A DNA stretch of 64,000 nt from Pantanalinema rosaneae (GCF_050753385.1 NZ_JBLZFZ010000010.1:97600-161599), one strand, 5' to 3'. Numbered from the stretch's first letter, positions 54,545-63,098 are shown. The notes: a model not told the origin generated them from the letters alone. Program-made: numbers and translations.

Positions 54545-56110
54545 ATGCAATTTGTCACCGATCCTGCGATCGCCACCAAGATTCAGAAGATGGCACAACG
54601 GGTGCGTTGGCGTGATCCATTCATCCTTAAACGGAATATCGATCAAACCCGCCTATATCTTGATGATCAACAGGATGAACCGTCCGAATTTTCGTTTCTG
54701 GTGATTGGAGATAGTGGTGCCGGATCCCATCGCCGTTACAATCCCCAACGGCGCATCGCTGAACAAATGCTGACCCATCGGGATCAATGTCGCTTTGTGC
54801 TGCATACCGGCGATGTCATTTATCTGGTGGGTTCCAGTGAGTATTACCCGAAAAACTTCATTCAGCCCTATCGGGAATTTCTGGTCAACGGCGATCGACC
54901 AAACCAGATTGCCTATGACCAGATGGTGTTTAACTTCCCCTTCTTCCTGGTACCAGGCAACCATGACTATTACGATCTACCCCGACTGTATGGCTGGTTA
55001 GCCCAGGCTGCCCTACCCCTGCGGTATCTGTTGCGATCGCGGCTGGATTTTGATGTCGGTTGGCATGGTTCCTATCAGGGGGATGCCTATGCCAATGCCT
55101 TTTTGGACTACTTAAAGCACTTTGGTAACAACGTTGAGCTAGAACGACATTTAGATCAGCATTACACCGCCACGCTGGGCGATCGCCGCTGCCTGCGGTA
55201 TCAGCCTGGACAATTTACCCGATTGCCAAATCGCTATTACAGCTTTCGATACAGTGGCATTGATTTTTTTGCTCTGGATTCCAATACCTTTAATGCTCCA
55301 AATCCCTTACCTAGTACGCCGGAAGGGGAACGATCGCGCGAACAACTGCGGCAGAAGCGCATGGAGTTAGAACAAGACCAGCGCCATATTTTAGATCAAG
55401 CCGCTCGGCTGCACCCTGAGCATCCCGAAGATGCAGAACACTTAGACGACTTACAAGCTAAGGTGGAACAACTGGCAGAAATCATTCGGGATATTGATCA
55501 GCAGTTGCAGGCAAACGAAAATACGGTGACAGATGAGGCACAACTGGACTGGTTACAGCAACGCTTAATTGAGTCCTGGCAATCTGAAGCGGTTCGGGGA
55601 CGTGTGCTATTTTTCCACCATCCTCCCTATGTCACTGAAGCCACCAAGTGGCACCAAGCCCAAACCCTGATCATTCGCGATCGGCTGCGACAGGTCTTGA
55701 ATGCCGTTGCCCAAGAGGTCGGAGAACTCACCCAGGGTCGCCCGATCGTAGATCTCGTCTTAGCCGGACATGCCCATTGTTTAGAGTATTTGCGAACCTT
55801 CGATACCGGTCATGCCGACTCCCACACCAACTGGATTGTCTGTGGGGGCAGTGGCTATAGTCTGCGGCGACAGCGTCAGGAGGGTCCGCAATTAACTGAG
55901 CCGTTCCCGGATGGCGATCGTGTGGTGGCAGAATCGCGTTTATTCCTGGGTCGAAGTGGGCAGGGTTCCCGCAAACGTCGCCCCTACTCATTTCTCAGAA
56001 TTGATGTGCGATCGGGCAATCCACCTAAATTTATCGTGCGTCCTTATATCGCGGAATGGTTTCAACATAGCTGGCAGGAGCGGGAGGGGGAAGTAGTGGT
56101 ACTGCCGTGA
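54545..56110 (+). CDS. Calcineurin-like metallophosphoesterase
   Basis: A 521-residue protein with the five blocks of the calcineurin-type fold: FLVIGDSGAGS (GDxG), VLHTGDVIY (GDxx), FLVPGNHDYYD (GNHD), FFHHPPY (GHxP-like) and VLAGHAHCLEYL (GHxH). A charged coiled-coil insertion (about residues 258-320, LEQDQRHILDQAARLHPEH) lies between blocks three and four and is unusual. No signal peptide. Predicted to be a two-metal phosphatase or nuclease; substrate unknown. The metal link to the CDF transporter upstream is suggestive only. Confidence 0.88.
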   Translation: MQFVTDPAIATKIQKMAQRVRWRDPFILKRNIDQTRLYLDDQQDEPSEFSFLVIGDSGAGSHRRYNPQRRIAEQMLTHRDQCRFVLHTGDVIYLVGSSEYYPKNFIQPYREFLVNGDRPNQIAYDQMVFNFPFFLVPGNHDYYDLPRLYGWLAQAALPLRYLLRSRLDFDVGWHGSYQGDAYANAFLDYLKHFGNNVELERHLDQHYTATLGDRRCLRYQPGQFTRLPNRYYSFRYSGIDFFALDSNTFNAPNPLPSTPEGERSREQLRQKRMELEQDQRHILDQAARLHPEHPEDAEHLDDLQAKVEQLAEIIRDIDQQLQANENTVTDEAQLDWLQQRLIESWQSEAVRGRVLFFHHPPYVTEATKWHQAQTLIIRDRLRQVLNAVAQEVGELTQGRPIVDLVLAGHAHCLEYLRTFDTGHADSHTNWIVCGGSGYSLRRQRQEGPQLTEPFPDGDRVVAESRLFLGRSGQGSRKRRPYSFLRIDVRSGNPPKFIVRPYIAEWFQHSWQEREGEVVVLP

Positions 56111-56153
56111 GTAGTCAGTTGGGGAAGATGAGGGGATAGGGAAAAGTAAGTTT

Positions 56154-56759
56154 TTAGCTGAAGATTTGCTGTAACATCGTGGGCGAGAGCCAGAGAGCAT
56201 AGGTAATGCCACAGATGGCGAGGGTAACGGCGATCGTAAAGCCATAGCCGATACACATTAATAGACCATCCGCTTCCAGAGTGGCGATCGCAATTAACAG
56301 GATGCCTGCGGTGGGAATGGGGTTGGTGAAAGGAATCGGCAACATCAACAGAAAGGCTAACCAGGCAATACAAAGACCATTGAGTTTCCAGGCATGGGGG
56401 CTGGTAGCAAGCCGCCGCATCCGGGGACGGGTAATTTTTTCTAACAATTTGGACAGGGTTTGTAATTGCTTCAGCAGGCTGTGCACTAACCAGGTGGGGA
56501 ACCGCAACTGAGCGATCGTCCGAGGCAACCAGGGCGATCGCCGCCCCACTGCCATTTGCAATGCCAAAATCAGGCAAGCGAATCCCAGAGGGCCGGCTAA
56601 TCCGGGCGGCATCGGTAACAGAAACGGCAACACCAATAACCCAATCACCAGACTGAATCCGCGTTCGGAGGTTTCGGTCAAAATATCATGCAGGGTTAAA
56701 GGATGTTCTGCCAGACGCTTCAGCAATGCTGCCAGGTCTTGCGAGAATCTCAGGTGCAT
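56154..56759 (-). CDS. ExoD-like membrane protein
   Basis: A 201-residue protein of the ExoD family, first known from exopolysaccharide-defective rhizobia. Signatures are LTLHDILTETSERGFSLVIGLLVLPFLLPMPPG, then LGFACLILALQM and the LP-rich helices with TNPIPTAGILLIAIATLEADG. Four hydrophobic segments. The frame is open to 56852 (a TTG overlapping the ATPase gene); the ATG at 56759 is preferred. It is the last gene behind the ABC transporter and may share its message. Function not established. Confidence 0.82.
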   Translation of the reverse strand: MHLRFSQDLAALLKRLAEHPLTLHDILTETSERGFSLVIGLLVLPFLLPMPPGLAGPLGFACLILALQMAVGRRSPWLPRTIAQLRFPTWLVHSLLKQLQTLSKLLEKITRPRMRRLATSPHAWKLNGLCIAWLAFLLMLPIPFTNPIPTAGILLIAIATLEADGLLMCIGYGFTIAVTLAICGITYALWLSPTMLQQIFS

Positions 56760-56841
56760 AACCAACGGAACAGTTGAACCTTGATAGATCCAACTGTAAG
56801 GGAAAAGATTCCCGATCGTCAGTCCCCGCAAGATAGGAAGA

Positions 56842-57678
56842 TCAGTCGCCAAAATGCTGATCCAGGAAGTTTAAAACATGGTTCCGCAGTTCGTAGTACA
56901 GGGGATCTTCTCGTAGTGCTGCCCGATCGCGGGGATGGGGAAACGGCACTTCCAGAATTTCGCCAATCTGGGCATGGGGCCCATTCGTCAACATGACGAT
57001 GCGATCGGACATATATAATGCCTCATCCACATCATGCGTCACCATCATCACCGCCTGCCGATTGTTCTCCCAAATATTCAACACTTCTCGCTGTAACTTA
57101 CCGCGTGTCAGAGCATCCAACGCCCCAAATGGTTCATCCATCAGCAACATTTTGGGACGAATCGCCAAGGCTCGGGCAATCCCCACCCGTTGCTTCATCC
57201 CACCCGAGATTTCATCCGGGTATTTATTGGCGGCGGCGGTCAAATTCACCATTGCCAGGTGTTCATTGACAATTTGGGATTTTTCGGCATGGGAAGCTCG
57301 ATCCAAGACTTCATCCACAGCTAAACGAATGTTCTCCCGCACCGTCAGCCAGGGTAGTAAAGAGTAATGCTGGAACACCATCATCCGTTCAGCACCCGGT
57401 TTGCGAATTGCCTTTCCTTCTAGAGTCAGTAACCCTGAGGTCGGACGTTCTAACCCGGCGACCATTTTCAGCAAGGTCGATTTGCCACAGCCCGAGTGAC
57501 CAATTAAGGAGACAAACTCATTTTCCTGGACGGTGAGACTGATATTATCCAATACCACGAACTCACTCCCATCCGGATTGCGATAGGCCTTGGTCAGGTT
57601 TTCAATCACTAAAAATTCGGTTGGAGTTGAGCGATCGCCGTGGATGCCGTTCGTTTGTAGGGTAGATTTAACCATCAT
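56842..57678 (-). CDS. ABC transporter ATP-binding protein, nitrate/bicarbonate/cyanate type
   Basis: A 278-residue ATPase of the NrtD/CmpD/CynD/TauB group. Walker A GHSGCGKSTLL, Q-loop VFQHYSLLPWLTV, signature ISGGMKQRVGIARALA (GG then Met-Lys, as in nitrate-type ATPases), Walker B MLLMDEPFGALD and the switch His in MMVTHDVDEAL. It is a plain single-domain ATPase; the NrtC/CmpC-type ATPase fused to a binding domain is absent from this locus. Third gene of the operon, 40 bp after the binding-protein gene. Confidence 0.93.
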   Translation of the reverse strand: MMVKSTLQTNGIHGDRSTPTEFLVIENLTKAYRNPDGSEFVVLDNISLTVQENEFVSLIGHSGCGKSTLLKMVAGLERPTSGLLTLEGKAIRKPGAERMMVFQHYSLLPWLTVRENIRLAVDEVLDRASHAEKSQIVNEHLAMVNLTAAANKYPDEISGGMKQRVGIARALAIRPKMLLMDEPFGALDALTRGKLQREVLNIWENNRQAVMMVTHDVDEALYMSDRIVMLTNGPHAQIGEILEVPFPHPRDRAALREDPLYYELRNHVLNFLDQHFGD

Positions 57679-57718
57679 GCCTCCTGGTTGAGTCAGTAGT
57701 GAACAATGAATCTATGGA

Positions 57719-59140
57719 TTAACTGAGATAAATCCGGGTCGGGCGATCGGCGCGGATCTCGAAGCTATTCAAATAACCCATAGGGTCACTCGGATCAAAC
57801 CCTTTCTTGTCGATAAACGCCTCTGGCGGTTCGACTTTGTAATCCTCCTGGGGACAAGGAATCCCCATTTCAGCCGCCACTTCCCGGTAGATATCGGTTC
57901 TCCAAGCTTTTGTCGCTAGAGCATCGGCATCTTTGGGAAATACTTTAATTTGTCCCCAGCGAGCCGCTTGAGTCATCAGCCACAGACTCTTAGAGCGCCA
58001 CATAAAGGTCGAGTTTTCTCCCGGTGCTTGGGGAATATTCGGTGGCAGGTCAAAGAACAGCGTTGTATCCGGCGAGGACACAGTCCGGTCTTTACCATCA
58101 AACCCACCGTAGTTGTAATCCCCGACAATGGCAGGCCGCGTGAATTTATCCACAGCCCCCGTTTTAGGTTTGGCTCCGGTAAACGAGCGATCGGTAATCA
58201 GTTCGGCAACTTCCGCCCGGTTTTCCGGTTGGCTGCAATACTGGCAAGCTTCAATCATGGCTTTGAGTAAGGAGCGGTAAGTTTTGGGATTTTGTTCGAT
58301 GAAGTCCTCCATCACACCCAGCAAGCGATCGGGATGCCCTAACCAAATTTCCTTGCCTTGAGCAAAGGTAAACCCAACGCCAGCATTGCCTTGAATCGCG
58401 CGAGTATTCCAGGGTTCTGCCACCATGTAGCCCTGCATGGCTCCGATCCGCACATTGGTCACCATTTGGGGCGGGGGCACGATGATGATCCGGAATTCCT
58501 TATCCGGTTCAACTCCTGCTGCTGCTGCCAGGTAACGAATAAAATATTCGTAAATTGATGAACTCAGAACCACCGCCCAAACGCGATTTTCTGGCGGTTG
58601 ACTCTCAAAGAAGTTACGGAACTGCCGCCCGAACGCTTCTAAGTCCCCGTTGTATTCGTACCAGGGTCGCAGACCAAACTCCCACATGGCTTTATTCATG
58701 GTCATTGCGTTGCCATGTCGATGAATCGTCATCCCGGCACATAACGGCGCATGACGTGCCCCTTCCGCCCCAATCCGAGCATTCGTGACCGCCCCGGAAA
58801 CCACGGGAGCCGCATCTAAGCGCCCAAAAATCACGCCATCCCGTGAGGTTGCCCAACTGGCCTCCCGATTCAGTTGAACATTTAAACCATATTTACGGAA
58901 GAAGCCTTTTTTCCAGGCGATCGCAAACGGCGCACAATCATTCACCGGCACATAGCCCACGGTAATATCTGGTTTTTCCAGGTCTTCCCGTCTAACGACA
59001 GGCTTGATCGCCAACGCTTCATCCGTTAGCCCTTTAGCGGAGCGATCGCCACTGATAGTACAGGAGGATACTCCTAGCCCCGCGATCGTCGCGCCCATGC
59101 CCAGCACAAACTCTCGTCGTGTCCAACGATTAGTGTTCAT
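57719..59140 (-). CDS. Substrate-binding lipoprotein, NrtA/CmpA/CynA type
   Basis: A 473-residue periplasmic binding protein. The N-terminus has a twin-arginine-like RREFVLGMG and a lipobox (GLGVSSC), so it is probably anchored as a lipoprotein after Tat or Sec export. The mature domain begins ITVGYVPVNDCAPFAIAW and contains AGMTIHRHGNAMTM, QGYMVAEPWNTRAIQ and GHPDRLLGVMEDFIEQNP, as in the nitrate/bicarbonate/cyanate family. Which of these anions is bound I cannot decide; no nitrite/nitrate reductase, cynS or CmpR gene is in the window. It lies 17 bp after the permease gene, unlike the usual order with the binding protein first. Confidence 0.88.
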   Translation of the reverse strand: MNTNRWTRREFVLGMGATIAGLGVSSCTISGDRSAKGLTDEALAIKPVVRREDLEKPDITVGYVPVNDCAPFAIAWKKGFFRKYGLNVQLNREASWATSRDGVIFGRLDAAPVVSGAVTNARIGAEGARHAPLCAGMTIHRHGNAMTMNKAMWEFGLRPWYEYNGDLEAFGRQFRNFFESQPPENRVWAVVLSSSIYEYFIRYLAAAAGVEPDKEFRIIIVPPPQMVTNVRIGAMQGYMVAEPWNTRAIQGNAGVGFTFAQGKEIWLGHPDRLLGVMEDFIEQNPKTYRSLLKAMIEACQYCSQPENRAEVAELITDRSFTGAKPKTGAVDKFTRPAIVGDYNYGGFDGKDRTVSSPDTTLFFDLPPNIPQAPGENSTFMWRSKSLWLMTQAARWGQIKVFPKDADALATKAWRTDIYREVAAEMGIPCPQEDYKVEPPEAFIDKKGFDPSDPMGYLNSFEIRADRPTRIYLS

Positions 59141-59157
59141 AGTACGTGGTGAAAAAT

Positions 59158-60006
59158 TTAACTACTGACGGGACGGCGGTGAGTCACCCAGGCTTGCAAT
59201 TGCCCCATGGCAAAATCCAGCAGCAAGCCCGTGATGCCAATGATGAAGACCGCTAGAAACACAGAACTTAAGTTCAAGCGACTCCATTCATCCCAGACAA
59301 AGAAACCAATGCCAATCCCACCCGTCAGCATCTCGACCGCCACAATCACTAACCAGGCAATGCCTAAACTGATCCGTAATCCGGTGAAGATATAGGGCAG
59401 GCTGGCGGGCAGAATAATCTTCGTTACCTGCCGCCATTTGGGCATTTCCAGCACTCTCGCCACATCGATAAAATCCTGCGACACGCTGGAAACCCCCAAC
59501 GCCGTGTTGATGATCGTCGGCCACAGTGAAGTTACGAAGATTACAAAGATGGCTGAGGGATCGGCCAGGTTGAAGATGGCTAGAGCGATCGGCAGCCATG
59601 CTAACGGAGACACCGGTTTGAAGATTTGAATCACCGGATTTAACGCCAGCATGATCGGGCGAGACATGCCGACTAGAAAGCCAATCGGAATGGCGACGAT
59701 CGCGCCCAAACCAAACCCAATTAAAACCCGGCGTAGGCTGGCTAGCAGTAACCAACCAACGCCCAAATCCCCCGGGCCCCGCTGGTAAAAGGGATTCAGG
59801 ATAAAGTCTAAATTACTAACTAACGCTTCCCAGGGAGTTGGCATCAAATCCCGACGGAACAGCGCCACGCCCCACCAGAGCAGGAGAATTCCCAGGAAAC
59901 CCAAAGCAGGCAGCAGCACTGTATCTCGAACCATAAATAGTTTGGTTCGATGCCAACTTGCCTGAGCGATCGCAGCAAACACTGCTGCCAGATTCATCAT
60001 CGGCAT
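59158..60006 (-). CDS. ABC transporter permease, nitrate/bicarbonate/cyanate type
   Basis: A 282-residue permease with six hydrophobic helices and the EAA-type cytoplasmic loop near SSVSQDFIDVARVLEMPKWRQVTKIILPASLPYIFTG. The N-terminal 30 residues are soluble. The frame opens at a GTG (60015); the ATG at 60006 is a better start, with two more ATG codons just after. It is the first gene of the transporter operon, and a c-di-AMP-type riboswitch ends about 105 bp upstream of it. Confidence 0.9.
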   Translation of the reverse strand: MPMMNLAAVFAAIAQASWHRTKLFMVRDTVLLPALGFLGILLLWWGVALFRRDLMPTPWEALVSNLDFILNPFYQRGPGDLGVGWLLLASLRRVLIGFGLGAIVAIPIGFLVGMSRPIMLALNPVIQIFKPVSPLAWLPIALAIFNLADPSAIFVIFVTSLWPTIINTALGVSSVSQDFIDVARVLEMPKWRQVTKIILPASLPYIFTGLRISLGIAWLVIVAVEMLTGGIGIGFFVWDEWSRLNLSSVFLAVFIIGITGLLLDFAMGQLQAWVTHRRPVSS

Positions 60007-60111
60007 ATATAGCACCTCAGTCTCACGAGCAGGTACACAAACTGAGCCGTACTGGCAAGAGACACTGAGGAGTCAGAGCATGGAAAAATGCTGACTCTCC
60101 AGTCCTCCCTC

Positions 60112-60277
60112 AATGCTGACGGAGTTAGCTGACGGGCTAGGGCTGAGAGATGCCCTCCGGTACTGAGTAAATCGGTCAGAAGCCAGACATCACTAAAAAT
60201 AGGTCTGGGATTCTGCCTGATTTAGCCAAGCAACCGGTTCGCCCCAAAGATTGGTTCCTCCGTTCCGGGGTAGCACT
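60112..60277 (-). promoter_or_regulatory. ydaO/yuaA-type (cyclic di-AMP) riboswitch
   Basis: Read on the minus strand, this about 166-nt element has the two conserved blocks of the ydaO/yuaA family: GGAACCAAU and GGGGCGAACC at 60261-60236 (family: GGACCCAAU ... GGGGUGAAUCC), and CCGUCAGCUAACUCCGUCAGC at 60135-60115 (family: CCGUCAGCUAACCUCGUAGGC). The closing helix P1 pairs AGUGCU (60277-60272) with AGCAUU (60117-60112). Ydao riboswitches bind c-di-AMP and mostly switch genes off. Downstream, the nine-base sequence AATGCTGAC (plus-strand) at 60112-60120 is repeated exactly at 60087-60095 within a hairpin (60070-60097), which could serve as a switching arm. It leads the ABC transporter operon. 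Confidence 0.85.
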
Positions 60278-60530
60278 GTACCTCACACGCTTACAGGCGA
60301 CCCAGATTAAGCTGACTGACTCAAGTTAATAGATAGGAATTTAACACTGCGATCGGGAATTGTGCAACCTACCTTAGGCAGGATGTCGAGCGATCGCTAA
60401 ATCGAGCCTGGTTGTAATGTCAGGAATCTCTGAGATTGTTTAAGAATTGTCTGAACCTGTCGATCGGGTGACTGCCTCCGGGCGCACTAACTAATAGACC
60501 CGATATTGATCCCTACAAACAGTCAACCTT
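60278..60530. other. Divergent promoter region of the ABC operon and the chemoreceptor gene
   Basis: About 250 bp with no gene. It must hold the promoter that starts the riboswitch transcript leftward and the one for the chemoreceptor rightward. No clear NtcA site (GTA-N8-TAC) was found; a GTA-N6-TAC at 60270-60281 has the wrong spacing and lies at the riboswitch end. Confidence 0.5.
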
Positions 60531-61976
60531 ATGAAACTGAGCACCAAAATGTACCTGGGATTTGCCATCCCTGCCTTAATTTTGGCTGGGGTTGGTGCCT
60601 ATTCACTGTATTCATTTAGCCAAATTAATCGTCAGGTGGGTACGATTTATGACGATCGGGTAGTGCCACTTCAACAACTTAAGACTATCTCCGATCAATA
60701 CGCCATTACTATCATTGATACGGTGCATAAAACCAACCGCAAACTATTAACACCCTCTGAGGCGATCGCACTAATTCAAACAGCCGAAACCACAATTCAA
60801 CAAAATTGGCAGGCTTATCTCAACACAGAATTAACCCTTGAAGAACAACAATTAGTGAATCAAACTAAAACCTTACTGACCCAAGTCAATCCAGAAATCC
60901 TGAGGTTGAAACAAGCGTTAGAGGAACGGAATACGTCCCGCATTGCGGAATTAGATACTCGCCTTTATCAGGTCATTGATCCGCTGACCCGACAATTGCA
61001 TCAACTGACTGATTTACAATCACACGTAGCACACCAGGAACGGCAAACCGCCGATGTCGTTTATCGCCATACGGTTGGAGTATTTATTGTCCTGTTAGTC
61101 GTCGCATTAATCCTGGCATCCCTGATCGGCTTCTTCCTCAGTCGCTCAATCATTGCCACCCTACGCCAAACGATCGCCGCCCTCAGTCAAACCGCCACCG
61201 AGATTGCCGCTGCAACTAGCCAACAGGAACGGGTCGCCGCTCAACAAGCCACTTCCGTGAATCAAACCACCACCACGATGGATGAGTTGAGTGCCTCTTC
61301 CCGCCAATCTGCCACCCAGGCTGAAGCCTCTAATACCCGCGCCCAACAAGCCCTGGCTCAATCCGAATCCGGCATGAAGGCCGTTGAGCAAACCTTAGCC
61401 GGGATGAGTACCTTACAACAAACTGTCATGGCGATCGCTGAACAGGTGCAGCAATTACAGGCACAGACGAATCAAATTGGCACGATTACAGCGTTAGTCA
61501 GTGATTTAGCCAATCAAACCAATATGCTGGCATTGAATGCTGCCGTAGAAGCAGTCCGAGCCGGAGAACATGGTAAGGGTTTTGCGATCGTGGCAGCTGA
61601 AATTCGCAAACTAGCCCAGCAAAGTAAACTATCCGCCACCAAGATCGATACCTTAATCTCGGACATTCAAACGGCAATTCAAACCACTGCCCAAACCACA
61701 GCCAACAGCACCTCAACGGTGCAAAGCGGCATAGACCTGGCTCAAAATACTGCCGCCGCCTTCGATCGGATTATGGCAGAGATCCAAAGTGTGGTTGTGA
61801 GTAGTCAACAATTGACCTTGAATGCTCAACAACAGGCGATCGCCATCTCCCAGGTGGTGACTGCGATGAATTCCCTGAATCATGCTGCCCAGGAAACTGC
61901 GAGCGGCATCAGTCAAACCAAACAGGGCATTCAAACCCTCAACCAAACGGCATCAGGCTTACAAAGCATGGTTTAA
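60531..61976 (+). CDS. Methyl-accepting chemotaxis protein without a visible HAMP domain
   Basis: A 481-residue chemoreceptor: helix TM1 (residues 8-28), a helical periplasmic four-helix-bundle sensor (about 30-175), TM2 (about 182-207), then directly a long signalling coiled coil. The signalling tip is recognisable as NMLALNAAVEAVRAGEHGKGFAIVAAEIRKLAQQS. The roughly 50-residue HAMP domain that normally follows TM2 is not visible; the linker begins SRSIIATLRQTIAALSQTATEIAA. In cyanobacteria such receptors steer type-IV-pilus motility, including phototaxis. No cheA/cheW gene is adjacent. Ligand unknown. Confidence 0.85.
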   Translation: MKLSTKMYLGFAIPALILAGVGAYSLYSFSQINRQVGTIYDDRVVPLQQLKTISDQYAITIIDTVHKTNRKLLTPSEAIALIQTAETTIQQNWQAYLNTELTLEEQQLVNQTKTLLTQVNPEILRLKQALEERNTSRIAELDTRLYQVIDPLTRQLHQLTDLQSHVAHQERQTADVVYRHTVGVFIVLLVVALILASLIGFFLSRSIIATLRQTIAALSQTATEIAAATSQQERVAAQQATSVNQTTTTMDELSASSRQSATQAEASNTRAQQALAQSESGMKAVEQTLAGMSTLQQTVMAIAEQVQQLQAQTNQIGTITALVSDLANQTNMLALNAAVEAVRAGEHGKGFAIVAAEIRKLAQQSKLSATKIDTLISDIQTAIQTTAQTTANSTSTVQSGIDLAQNTAAAFDRIMAEIQSVVVSSQQLTLNAQQQAIAISQVVTAMNSLNHAAQETASGISQTKQGIQTLNQTASGLQSMV

Positions 61977-62008
61977 TCACGAGATACATCAGGCAATCAG
62001 TTCAGATC

Positions 62009-62032
62009 AGGGTATATCAGAGGGTATATCAA
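62009..62032 (+). repeat. Two tandem 12-bp repeats upstream of the PARG-like gene
   Basis: AGGGTATATCAG followed directly by AGGGTATATCAA, about 50 bp before the start of the next gene. A regulator-binding site is possible. Confidence 0.5.
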
Positions 62033-62081
62033 GTTAGAACCGTTCTCCCGTTCAACGTGATCCTCACAGGAATGGCTTGTT

Positions 62082-63092
62082 ATGCATGATGATTCCACGG
62101 GCTTAATTTGTCGGCATTCGTTTGAATTGTCCCGCTTGATGGCAGTGTATCCTCCTCAGTTGCACCATGCCAATAAGCAGATGGTTTATCAGATTGCTTG
62201 TCCGCCCGGCACCCGCTATTCCGGTGAGTTAGTGTTCTCACGCTGGCGATCGCTACCCTTGCCGCAAGAATTCATTCCAGAGCAGCACCAAACTGCATTT
62301 GAGACCCGGTCAGGCTACTTTGCCTATGAGCCGTCTACTGACCCAACGACGATCGCCTGGTATTTAAATTTCGCCCATTCCGATCTATTCGCCTTCTACG
62401 GTGGCGGCTTGTTTGCCCAAGATGAAATGCAAGTGGCAGAACATCCAGCGTTGGGAGCTTTACGCGAAGCCTTATTAGCAGCCAATATCCCTACCTGGAC
62501 GGTAGAGGACGAACAACCAACACCAATTTTAGTCCGGGGAGTCGAGCGTCGTTGTGCGATCGCCACCGATCGCAATCCTGCCCAAGGGCGACCATCGGGC
62601 CTGTACGGCAATCATTTTGCCAGAGCCAGCACTGAGGCAATTCAACGGGCAACCACACCCTTACAGCCACCAACCATTAGCAATATTCTAGCGATCGCAG
62701 CGCCAGCCAACGGCTTTGGACTTTACCGCCGCCACCAGATCACCTATATCCTGACTACCGCCTTGACCGGATTTACCGCCGCTCGGCAGGAATCGCAGTT
62801 AGCCAGCCCAACTCCCCCCACGGTAGTGATTCACACGGGCTTTTGGGGCTGTGGAGCTTTCGGCGGTAATCGGGTGCTGATGGCATTGCTCCAACTGCTT
62901 GCCGCTCGGTTAAGCCACATCGATCGCCTGGTGTTTCATACCAGTGATGCCGCAGGCTCTAACGATCTGGCAGCAGCGCGACACATTTTAGCAAATGAAT
63001 TGTTAGCCAATGATGCTCCAGTATCGGTGTCTAGTGTGATCGATGCGATCGTCGCTATGCGATTTGAATGGGGAGTAGGTGATGGCAACTAA
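62082..63092 (+). CDS. Divergent poly(ADP-ribose) glycohydrolase-like (macrodomain) protein
   Basis: A 336-residue protein. The stretch TGFWGCGAFGGN (residues 252-263) followed by RVLMALLQLLAARL closely resembles the diphosphate-binding loop of PARG (TGNWGCGAFGGD in animals). An upstream YGGGLFAQDEMQ (GGG at 107-109, Q113-D114-E115) stands where PARG enzymes have GGG-(x)n-QEE; here the spacing is shorter and the first acidic residue is Asp. This fits hydrolysis of ADP-ribose polymers or ADP-ribosyl groups, with altered catalysis. No signal peptide. No ADP-ribosyltransferase gene is nearby. The assignment rests on two motifs. Confidence 0.7.
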   Translation: MHDDSTGLICRHSFELSRLMAVYPPQLHHANKQMVYQIACPPGTRYSGELVFSRWRSLPLPQEFIPEQHQTAFETRSGYFAYEPSTDPTTIAWYLNFAHSDLFAFYGGGLFAQDEMQVAEHPALGALREALLAANIPTWTVEDEQPTPILVRGVERRCAIATDRNPAQGRPSGLYGNHFARASTEAIQRATTPLQPPTISNILAIAAPANGFGLYRRHQITYILTTALTGFTAARQESQLASPTPPTVVIHTGFWGCGAFGGNRVLMALLQLLAARLSHIDRLVFHTSDAAGSNDLAAARHILANELLANDAPVSVSSVIDAIVAMRFEWGVGDGN

Positions 63093-63098
63093 TTCAGA

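Noticed and set aside
60139..60156. CTGAGA on the plus strand, reminiscent of a TPP riboswitch
   Set aside because: The other conserved TPP blocks are missing; the sequence is explained by the ydaO-type riboswitch on the other strand.
60270..60281. GTA-N6-TAC, looked at as an NtcA site
   Set aside because: NtcA needs an eight-base spacer, and the match overlaps the riboswitch closing helix.
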